The position numbers and the translations under genes are program-made. Positions 55,461-64,000 of a stretch of DNA of 64,000 nucleotides are shown in pieces (within the stretch, counting starts at the first letter, position 1; the number at the start of each line of letters is the position of its first letter). The stretch lies in assembly GCF_000003815.2 (NCBI RefSeq), contig NC_049987.1, forward strand, positions 6,799,331 to 6,863,330. Reading direction: 5' to 3'. The notes under the pieces are model-generated. The model made no database searches. It worked only from the letters and a program-made list of their open reading frames with translations, and was not told the DNA's origin. The stretch is from Branchiostoma floridae (Eukaryota > Chordata > Leptocardii > Amphioxiformes > Branchiostomatidae).

Positions 55461-57270
55461 CAGAAACAGAACCGCTCTTCTTGAGTAAACCTGCACGCCA
55501 CGCGAAACCATCTTGAGGTTGTCGGAAATTCCTCCTGTACGACTCGCAGCTTGTTAAGAGCAGCTGCACAATCCTCGCGCAGGTCCGGTACTGAGCCCAC
55601 TCTCACACCGACTCTCTCTCCTCAAACGTCACGGAGAACATTTCACATGCACGAAATTACCCAAGATTCATTGGGCTGCGGAGAAGGAGGCAGACATGCT
55701 TCAGTGCGTCTTGAAAAAGACCATCCTTAAGATTCCTCTGCACCGCCACTTGAAGGAGAGGGATGAAGAATTGGCACAGTGACTTCCTTATTGATTTTAG
55801 TTCCCAAGTTCAGAGAACCTGGCAGGTACCGAGAGTATTTCAATACGGAGATGTCAAAAGGGGAAAAAAGAATACATTTATCGTACATGTCAGTCGTCAA
55901 CGGGCTGAGTACAGGTCAATGTTATCCGGAACAGGTTCGTGGTACAGTAATCGGATACGTGAGTTCGGCTTCTTATTTGTAGAGTTGGAAATGTAGGGTG
56001 AGATGGGTTGGTTTGAAATATTCCACTCAGAGTGGCGGTGTGTACTCCAAGTGGAGAGTCACAGTGAAAGTAATTCCCTCAGATCCTGTGTGGAAATAGC
56101 TCCGGTTATCCACAGTTTTCCCTAGCACTATATGCCTTCTCTCCTCGGTCTGATTTGAGCTGCTGAGGACCGACATGGGAGGGGTCTTGTGGGCGTCCAC
56201 ATTTGTCACACGGCAGGTTTACGACAGCAGGTTTACGACAGCAGACTGACGGCATTCGTGTGGCAGTTGTTTTCGTGTCCGGTATAAAACCGAGCTGTCT
56301 TGTATAGAAAATCCTTGTTGTTGGACGGTTTTGCCATAAATTTGCCGAAAGCCTTTCGACAAAGAAAAATCGCACGACGAATGATGGAATGTACCTGCGG
56401 GTTTGCAGTAATCGATTATGGAGAAAGTGTAGGCGAAAGCGATTTTCTGAAAATCCGCCGTGAAAATAGTTCCTGTTGCTTCCACCTGGCAGGCCGTCAG
56501 GGATGCGGACCAGTGCAGCACAGCAGTTTCGTTAAGATGCGGATAGTCCATTATTCATGGCAGTAGAGTTGTACGTAAAGGTGCTGATAGGCCATGCTTC
56601 ATCGCGGTAATGCCGTTCTCCGGCTTTGCGCAAAGATCTGTGTTTCCGTCCTTTGAAGTACAAAATTGATGATCTCGTGAGTGCGTCTGATCACTTTCTG
56701 CTCAAGGAGGTACATTAAGGAGTAACATTAAAGCGCACAAGGAGCAACATTAAGAAGCATATTTTGGGGACGAAATGCGGAAGACGATGTCGATCAACAC
56801 GAATGGTGAGACCTTATGTATGCCGAAGGCTCGGATGGTGAACCTACTAAAGTCTAAAACGACTTCAGTCATTACTCTTGGTGTGCTGTGCAAAAAGGGG
56901 CTTTACGCGTAACCTTTACGGATACAGGCCTTGCATAGTGATATGTCTACAGAGATAATCTGTCTACTAACTTCTTCTCTATGTTACGTGTTGTATGTTA
57001 CAGTATTGTAGCATCCTATAGTGTGTCGAAAGTGACGATATCAGTTCTTTATACAGGTACCAGTAAACTAGGAACCGATTGTAAGGAAAGCCCTGATGAA
57101 GCATCGTCTCTGTGGCGGACAGAAAGGTTAAGCATTGGAAAGTAGTCGGTCGTCTTTCCGTCTTGTCTCTGATTGGCTCCATGGTTGGGAAACAGCAATA
57201 CGTCATCAAGACGGTGTTGAAGACGGGGTTGGCTAGGCATGTTGCAAGGGGAGAGGCTGTTGCAGTTCTC
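55461..57270. other. Upstream or intron 1 DNA, no exon recognised
   Basis: A short duplication of ACAGCAGGTTTACG lies near 56215-56240. GGAGTAACATTAA/GGAGCAACATTAA repeats lie near 56720-56750. Some ORFs of 80 to 110 codons occur on both strands without recognisable domains. Confidence 0.35.
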
Positions 57271-57274
57271 TTGG

Positions 57275-57735
57275 TTCTCTCTTGGGCCTGGGACCGTGTA
57301 CGCCTGGGGAAGTATCGGGGGCTTGGGACCGTGTAAGCCTTGGGAAGTATCGGGGGTCTGGGACCGTGTAAGCCTCGGGTGGTAGCGGGGGTCTGGGACC
57401 GTGTACGCCTCGGGAAGTAGCGGGGCCCGGCACCATGTAAGCATCGGGTGGTAGCGGGGGTCTGGGACCGTGTAAGCATCGGAAAGTTTCGGGGTCTGGG
57501 GCCGTGTAAGCCTCGGGAAGTGAGTGTGGTCTGGGATCGTGTAAGCCTCGGGAGTCGGGAAGTATCGGGGTCTGGAACCGTGTACGCCTCGGGAAGTAGC
57601 GGGGTCTGGGACCGTGTAAGCCTCGGGTGGTAGCGGGGGTCTGGGACCGTGTAAGCCTCGGGTGGTAGCGGGGGTCTGGGACCGTGTAAGCCTCGGGTGG
57701 TAGCGGGGGTCTGGGACCTTGTAGACCTCGGGACA
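57275..57735. repeat. 35-bp minisatellite
   Basis: About 13 units of GTAAGCCTCGGGTGGTAGCG then GGGGTCTGGGACCGT, with shortened 33 to 37-bp variants. One outlying unit lies at 57905-57945. The minus-strand ORF of 274 codons running through it reads as shifting Pro/Arg/Thr-rich repeats and is an artefact. It is G-rich on the plus strand. Confidence 0.92.
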
Positions 57736-57945
57736 AAGTTTATTTATTTGTTGGTAAATATGACAAAGTACATTACACAGACTCTCACTAGTCTCAGGCA
57801 GCGTTGCTGATATTGGAGTGTCGACAAATAGGTACAAATACACAGGTACGAGTATGTAATGATGATATGACAAATTTACACATCACTAGCATGGTCGGGA
57901 GGTTAGCGTGGTCTGGGAGCGTGTAAGCCTAGGGAAGTAGCGGAG

Positions 57946-58844
57946 ACAGACGTATGCTAAGGAGAGATGCCCATCTTAAGGTGGCTGTCACACCCGTCTT
58001 ACCGCAATGTCTTCCCTTTCTTTCATTCTTCGCAGACCGTCATAAAATCCCCCTGGCACCAGTGGGATAACCCGCTCCACCACGCCACCACAGGGCTTCT
58101 TCTCGCCAGCTCTGTACCTGAGCCGCTAAAGTGGCGAGACCGCGGAGCGTCCAAATATTTCACAGATTTCTCAGCGGTCTTTGAGAGAGTGCTTAGTAAT
58201 CTCCAAGGTCTGTTGATGACCTCTTATTGATTTGTCAAGTCAACTTATCCCAAAGGTTTTTTAATCATCTTTCAACGACATATATCCAACATCTTTCCAT
58301 GGCGTTGTCCTTTATGTATCGGCTGTCAAACAGTCTCTGCCCTTAGAAAATGGGGCGTAACGGAGCAAAGATGGGATTTTTATCTGGATCTCCGTCTATT
58401 CTAACGGTTTTAGGGCCAGTCACATCCGTCGCATGGCCTTTTTAGCTATGACATAACCGACCGTCGCGAAGGAGAGACAACAACCTTTCCTGTCACAAGA
58501 CGTCTAACCTTTAGACGCAACATCCAAGACTGATGCAAGAATGGGCCTAATTTTCTCTCATACGATGAATGTGACCAGATCCTTAGTCGTCCTTAACTTA
58601 ATGGAACCCGCCACACTTGTCAAAAGGCCGGTGTCAGTGTGGGTGGATTAACCCTTACAGTCTGGTCTTCTTGCTGCTTGTATGTACAGTACACAACTAG
58701 TGTGTTACGTCTTAAGGCGGTTTACCGATTATGCGAAACAAAAATAAAACAAGGTATCGGCCACAAAAAATCAAGACTCCAGCACGTCCAGGTAAAAGTA
58801 TACAGATAACGGAAGTTCTGCTGTAAGTTCTGCTGTCACATATT
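57946..58844. other. Non-coding DNA, possible MITE arm
   Basis: TTTTAGGGCCAGTCACATCC near 58408 resembles the terminus of the GGGC..GGTCACA type seen at 32031 and 63783, but I could not find a matching right end. No exon is recognised. Confidence 0.35.
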
Positions 58845-59033
58845 AGGGGGCCCCAAATCGACCTTGACCTTTGTCTTCCCAACACCTACCAACGTACCAA
58901 GTATCATCGTAATCCATCCAGAGGTTCTTGAGTTATGCTGACTACAAAAATCGGGAAACACAGAAACGCACACAGACACAGACACACCTAGAACAATATC
59001 TCCAATTTTCACGGAGATAACTAGCTTCCACGT
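58845..59033 (+). mobile_element. Truncated hairpin-ended repeat (HINE-like)
   Basis: GGGGGCCCCAAATCGACCTT, then CATCCAGAGGTTCTTGAGTT, an ACACAGACACAGACAC tract and the small terminal hairpin ATCTCC...GGAGAT. It is the 3' part of the family at 23280-24265. Confidence 0.6.
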
Positions 59034-59740
59034 TCCCGACTAACCGTGTCAGAAGTGACATATACGGTTATTTGCATTTGGAACATCCGCTGGTGGCTCC
59101 ATGAAATAATCACATGCCAAGTACGACCTAACTAATTACGCCCGCTGGTCTTAATGGTGGTGAAAAATCGCCACAGACGCCCGGGGAACGTTTTGACGAA
59201 GGTAAATGACGCAAACCAAAATCTAATTATCCCAATCTCACTGAGTAATGCTGTAACAGTGCAGATACATGCAGGAGTTCGGGTATCTGTCTCCGACAGT
59301 TGAACGGTTCGGAGCCATTCTGTTTCCCTCCGGTGCGTTTTGCTGACTGCTACCGGCGGCTAATGAAGTGACATACATCGCATTACATGTCTGGCATCGT
59401 CAGTGTCTCCGTGGATGGATCGGTAATCGCAAAAATGAATCCCGCACTTTATCAACTAGATGCTAATATATCAACTAGATACTCTAATCTGCTAAATGTG
59501 ACTACTATTCTTTTAAGAAGTGTAACTGTGTAGCAAACGGGGCATTAAAATAATTCAATGGGATGAAATACTTAGTTCTCCAAGTTATAAATGGTTCCAC
59601 TGGGATTTTCGACCAGTCTTCTGACGAAGAAGAAGCCTGAGCGAAAATTCCGATGAGTCCAATTTTCTAAGTTTTTCTGATAATAGTTTCCCTTGGACGT
59701 TCGCAGTTCAGGTTACATAAAAACATTGGGACGTCTTGTA
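59034..59740. other. Non-coding DNA, no recognised feature
   Basis: No exon, RNA gene or repeat recognised apart from a short doublet TATCAACTAGAT(G/A)CT near 59450-59480. Confidence 0.35.
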
Positions 59741-60090
59741 GCAACATGGTAATTAATCATCCGGGATGAGATCATCAAATTGATCCATCTAGAGCCGTAG
59801 TTTTACCTGAAAGTTCCCGTGAGACTAGTACAGTTAAAAGCTACAGAAAGAAACATCCGGTACACTAACGTACCAACAGGAAAAGGGATACTTAATTATC
59901 CGACATGAGAATCATTCAAGGATCCATCTAGGTTCCGAAGAGCCGTAGTTTTACCTGCTAGTTCCCTTAAGACCAGATCAGTTAGCGGTTATACGGGAAG
60001 GAACATGTAGTGTACTAACGTACCGCCAGGGACAGGGATACTTAATTATCCGACATGAGAATCATTAGATGATAAATCATCAGAACCATC
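59741..60090. repeat. Tandem repeat, about 140-bp unit, two and a third copies
   Basis: The unit starts TTAAT.ATCCGACATGAGAATC and contains AGAGCCGTAGTTTTACCTG and GTACACTAACGTACC. Copies begin near 59752, 59890 and 60040, the last one cut short. Confidence 0.75.
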
Positions 60091-60711
60091 CGACTCGATA
60101 GAGTCATTAGCGCGAGTTCCCCGCGCAGAGTGAGAGTGCTTCTGAGAACATCAAATACAAGGCGAGCAAGTGCATCAACTAAATGTGTCTATGGGACCGT
60201 ACGGGCTTGTGGTTCTGATTGTGGACGCTTGTTTAAGAGCGAAGGGGGAACTACTACGGGCTTTAGACACCGTATGGGCCTGTCGTTTTGGTACGGATTT
60301 GGGAAAACGAAATGTCCTAAACACAAAACATTTGAAACATAAGGCTCCGAGGCTTTGACGACGAGGAGAGAAACTTTCAACAAGCTTAATGATCCCCACA
60401 GCGATTATGTTTTCCACTTGGTTGCTTCATTGCTTGCTTCATTTCGTGGTTATTTGCTTGGTTGCCCAGCTAACTTCCTGGTTGCTTGGATGCCCAGCGA
60501 ACTGCCTGGTTGCTTGGATACCCGACTACTAGCTGGCTAGGTTGCAGGAGAATAAATGAAGCGTTAGGATGCTGAAATTAAAGATATCACACACATTACT
60601 ATGTATATATATTGTATACATCATCAAGAAATATCAACAACATGAGACAAAGGGGTAACATGTAGATTCAATCGCACTGACATCCCATCTCCTCCCATTC
60701 GGCCATAACGT
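60091..60711. other. Non-coding DNA with short (GGTTGCTTGG) duplications
   Basis: GGTTGCTTGGAT(G/A)CCC occurs twice near 60480-60520 among related TTGCTTCATT words. No exon is recognised. Confidence 0.35.
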
Positions 60712-61960
60712 CATAATTACCTTTGCCAGAATGGCTAAGGTTATGTTTTGGGCTTGTGAGTCTGTGTGTGTGTCTGTCTGTCTGTTAACAGCATAACTCA
60801 AGAAGTCTTGGATGGATCCCGATGAAATTTGGTAGGTGGGTAGGGGTCGGGAAAACGAAGGTCAAGTTCGATAATGGGCCCCCTAGCGGCTTGCTAAGGT
60901 ACTGCAGCAGAACCTCAATTTTTGATATCTCGTGTTCTGGACATGCTGTGATCATGATTTTTGAGTGGTAGATAGCCCTCGAGGCAGAGAGTAAGTGCTG
61001 TGAGTTTGGGCCCCCTAGCGGCTTTTTTGGAACTGCAGGCGCCGGTTTCCTTTCAAACTTTGGATGAGAATAACTCTACAACGTGTTGACGGATCGTCAT
61101 GATTTTTGGTATGTAGATAGAATGAGTGATGACTTACATAATGGTATACTTATTATGCAAATCAGCAGCTAATTTGCATAATTAATGAGGAAAAATTATA
61201 AATCCACTACATTCCATGATAGGACTTTCAAACTTGTCACATATGTAGCTGGGAAGGAGAGAAATGTCGACAGATATCAATTATGCAAATGATGACCTCA
61301 TTTGCATAATTAATGAGGAAATATGAACATGTTGACGGATCATCATGTTTTTTTGTATGTAGGTAGCGTAAGTGAAGACCTACATAATGAGATAACAATT
61401 ATGCAAATCAACAGCTAATTTGCATATTTAATGAGGATATTTTATAAATTCACTACATTCCATGATAGGGCTTTAAAACTTGTCACATATGTAGCTGAGA
61501 AAGAGAGAAATGTCAATACATATTTATCATGCAAATGATGATCTCATTTGCATAATGAGAAAATATTAACGTGTTGACGGATCGTCATGATTTTCGGCAT
61601 GTAGATAGCCTAAATGAAGACTTATATAATGTGATACTTATTATGCAAGTTAACAGCTAATTTGCATAATTGATTAGGAAAAGTTCATAAATCCACTGCA
61701 TTCCATTATAGTACTTTCATCAAAGTTGTCACATATGTAACTGAGAAAGAGGGAAGAGAGTAAGAGGTGTATTTAAAGACTTTGAAAGAGAATAAGTCAA
61801 GAATGGATCAAAGGATCATCATGATTTTTGGTATGCTGATAGCTTAAGTAATGCTTGATACAATTTGATATCAATTAATTGTAAATTGGGATCTAATTTG
61901 CATAATAAATGCCGAAATTTTATAAACCAACTCCAAGCATTTAATTATAAAGAAAATGAA
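60712..61960 (-). mobile_element. Hairpin-ended repeat with four internal 240-bp units (HINE-like)
   Basis: Read on the minus strand: internal units of about 232 to 248 bp (landmark TTGACGGATC(G/A)TCATG on the plus strand at 61083, 61331, 61573 and, weaker, 61803). Then come two GGGCCCCCTAGCGGC blocks, a (CAGA)n tract (60768-60785) and the terminal hairpin around ACCTTAGCC...GGCAAAGGT. Each unit carries TTTGCATAATTAATGAGG. There is no coding sequence. It is the longest copy of this family in the window. Confidence 0.7.
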
Positions 61961-62439
61961 ATGAGTAACGCATTTGTCTACAGACATCATTCTACATAAC
62001 AAACCTGGTTTATTTGGCAAAGGTATGTGTTCGTGGAACTCTAGTTGTCAATGGAATGAAGGCTACACGAACAGTAATTATCTTGTAATCCAGAATGTGC
62101 GGTCAGTTCTTAAGAGATATTGTAGTGTGTGCTGACTGCAGCGTGATCGTGTTAGACTAGGGCACACTGGATAACACGGTTAGCATCATCTGTAGCTCGG
62201 TCCTCTAAGTTATTAATGGCTAATCAGCAGTTCTAACCCGATAGTTTGTGTACGTCAGGTAGAGTTTATCCGTTAATCTGGTCGCATTTCCGCGATGGTC
62301 ACATTGCGGTTGAATGTAAGAGGTTTTCCCAACGTTATAATAATGCTAGGGTTAATCTTCCAAAACGGCGTCCAGGAAAGAAAAGTATTGTATGTGGGAC
62401 AACAAACCACATCAAACGTAATTTTGTCATGAATATGAT

Positions 62440-62965
62440 TTGTGTATATTTCTTTATTTCTTTATTTGAATTTACCACATGCAAAAACAAGTGGAAGGGA
62501 GGACAAAACAGGTGTATCAACACCTTTACAAGTTGTCCTCCCAAACCTGAAATGATAATAGAAAACAATACGAAACCAAAATCAAACAATAAACATTAGA
62601 CATCAAAAGTCAGCAGACATGAATATACAATTCAGTGACAATTATACACAGAATTGATTATATACAAAATTATCAAATATCATTATATACAGAGTAAAAA
62701 GCTAATTACAATACTAATGTAGCCTTAAAGCAGTGCAAGAGGCACACCCACAAGATGTGGACCAAGAGCAGGGGACGTCGATATTGAACTGGGTGTCAAA
62801 TCTCACAAACGTGGCTCTCACAAGCGATCGCTTGAATGTCAAGATGTTGGACTTTTCAGTGGCTTGAACCCCAATATTACGGAGGACAGGACTCAACTGA
62901 TTCCAGATGGTGACCAGCCATTCCAGATGGTGACCAGCTATTTCTTGATAAAGATTGCTATTTTT
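62440..62965 (-). mobile_element. 5'-truncated non-LTR retrotransposon (CR1/L2-like 3' end)
   Basis: On the minus strand a coding remnant (ending at 62714) reads WNQLSPVLRN...TFKRSLVRATFV...CGCASC then stop. This resembles the last residues of LINE ORF2 proteins. After it come a 3' UTR, a stem-loop formed by GGAGGACAA and TTGTCCTCC (62500-62545), and the short tandem tail AAATAAAGAAATAAAG (62445-62465). Oligomer tails and 3' stem-loops are usual in CR1/L2-type elements. The clade is inferred. Confidence 0.6.
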
Positions 62966-63148
62966 CGTTCTCGTTCTCGTTGGGATCACGTTTGGAATAA
63001 GGCGTCAATATGATAATCTGTGGCTCGTCTCTTTAAGTTATTAATGACTGATTAGCAGTCCTAACCCAACGGTAGAGTTTATCCTGTGATCTGGTCGCAT
63101 TTCCGTGATGATCACATTGCGGTTAGAGGTTCTCTCACCGTTATAATG

Positions 63149-63321
63149 CTGGGGTCACACCTCCAACCGGGGCCCGAGCGGGCAGTTTCCGCGAATGATC
63201 GAGAAGGACGACAAAGGCAAAACATAAAACATAATCTAGCTATTATGATTTCTATATTTTCTACACTTACTTTTCGTTGTCACAAACAGTCCGGCCGGGA
63301 TCCCGTCTGAAAATATAGCCG
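63149..63321. mobile_element. Diverged MITE family B copy
   Basis: The left arm GGGGTCACACCTCCAACCGG, then GGCCCGAGCGGGCAG, and the right arm CAGTCCGGCCGGGATCCCGT bound a core with AAACATAAAACATAATCTAG. It is embedded in the second 350-bp unit. Confidence 0.65.
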
Positions 63322-63537
63322 CGACATAAACGGATATTGGCGAGTGTTACGATAATCTCTTCTCTTTAAGTTATTAATGGCTGAAGAGCAGTTTCAACCA
63401 AATAGTTTGTACGCCAGGTAGGGATTATTCGGTAATCTGGTCGTATTTCCGCTATGATCACATTGTGGTCGAAAGTAAGAGGTTTTCCCGCCGCAAGTCC
63501 GTCCGCTGAGAGTCCGGTGGGAAAAGGCGAAACTCGT

Positions 63538-63782
63538 TAAGGTGGTATCTCACTGTACTTGGGTCACCTGTGCGGCACTGCAGGGTTCGTTTTCTGTCGT
63601 GTTATTTTTGCCGATTTTTTATAACTTAGTTATTACGTAATACGTAAAAGTATGACTTAGAAAGCAACAAACTACACAAAACGTACGAAAATTCGTTCTT
63701 TATCTCTGAAATTCGTTATCTTTTGAACCCCGCAGTGCCGCACCTGTGCCCCAATTGCGGAGAGATACTAGTACCACCTTTA
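63538..63782. mobile_element. MITE family C
   Basis: TAAGGTGGTATCTCACTG at the left and, inverted, TAAAGGTGGTACTAGTATCT at the right. Both then share CACCTGTGCGGCACTGC and GGGTTC in inverted order. The 245-bp element has an AT-rich core including TTATTACGTAATACGTAA. Partial relatives lie at 45711. Confidence 0.8.
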
Positions 63783-64000
63783 GGGCCCCGGTCACACTCC
63801 TCATGCGACAGTTTTTCCTCGGCAAATTGATGGCACTATCGTGGAAGCTGTAGGGCTGATACCAATCATGATTTTGCTATGGTCAATATTGAAAGTAGGA
63901 GGCCATACAATATTGGAGAAAGTCGTGGATATGTCGTACAAACAACTGCCTTCTGACGGGGAAAGTTCTCGCAGATTCTGAAGGTCGGTCCTGTCACAGC
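63783..64000. mobile_element. Possible MITE arm cut by the window end
   Basis: GGGCCCCGGTCACACTCC begins immediately after family C and resembles the terminus seen at 32031 and 58413. The last bases (GGTCGGTCCTGTCACAGC) may be the start of another arm. The partner lies outside the window. Confidence 0.35.

Larger units (their letters stand above)
62185..63495. repeat. 350-bp tandem array with embedded MITEs
   Basis: Three copies of a segment TAAGTTATTAATG(G/A)CT...ATCTGGTCG(C/T)ATTTCCG..ATG(G/A)TCACATTG(C/T)GG begin near 62200, 63035 and 63375. The second copy is followed by a family B MITE. The first is followed by MITE-like sequence interrupted by a retroelement. The third stops before a MITE. 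The period without insertion is about 350 bp. Confidence 0.75.

Noticed and set aside
57049-57873. 274-codon minus-strand ORF rich in Pro, Arg and Thr
   Set aside because: It is the readthrough of a 35-bp minisatellite whose period is not a multiple of three, so the reading rotates through all frames. No conserved protein repeat exists.

Overview
This is animal nuclear DNA: multi-exon coding with GT-AG introns, very little coding overall, and a dense load of small DNA transposons, minisatellites and microsatellites. The one confidently recognised gene is a pentameric ligand-gated anion channel subunit of the glycine-receptor type on the minus strand. Its exon phases and sizes (95, 68, 221, 83, 135 bp) closely match my memory of vertebrate GLRA genes. 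With the repeat style (inverted-repeat MITEs, hairpin-ended elements carrying tetranucleotide tracts), a cephalochordate such as Branchiostoma is the best guess. That is inference, not proof.

Layout. Positions 1-8009 lie 3' of the receptor gene: a 20-bp minisatellite, T-rich DNA that resembles 3' UTR of a possible convergent plus-strand gene, a hairpin-ended repeat, and the receptor's own 3' UTR with a candidate minus-strand polyadenylation signal near 7480. Positions 8010-12015 hold six compact receptor exons: exon 9 with M4 and the stop, exon 8 with M2-M3, exon 7 with loop C to M2, exon 6 with loop B, exon 5 with the Cys-loop, and exon 4 with loops D, A and part of E. One further short exon (exon 3, 21731-21798) sits after a 9.7-kb intron, and exon 2 (51952-52046) after a 30-kb intron. 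The signal-peptide exon was not found; it lies above 52046, perhaps outside the window. Positions 52047-64000 are intron 1 or upstream DNA.

The two large introns are repeat-rich. They hold several MITE families, a nested hAT-like insertion with 8-bp target duplications, a TTAA-flanked MITE, two 5'-truncated non-LTR retrotransposons (one keeping about 355 codons of open reverse-transcriptase frame but with YADE at the active site), Helentron/HINE-like repeats, a 62-bp satellite with an alternating 124-bp higher-order pattern, a 210-bp satellite, and many diverged tandem duplications.

Most worth a second look: (1) a frameshifted second copy of the Cys-loop exon with a good splice acceptor but no proper donor, separated from the real exon by a degenerate telomere-like repeat; (2) receptor residues that differ from classical glycine receptors (Tyr instead of Phe in loop B, loss of both cysteines of the second disulfide, no Arg at M2 19', a stop directly after M4) while the anion filter and core ligand residues are kept; (3) the nested transposon stack; and (4) a dispersed module that places E-box, CRE-like and YY1-like motifs together several times in and around the gene.
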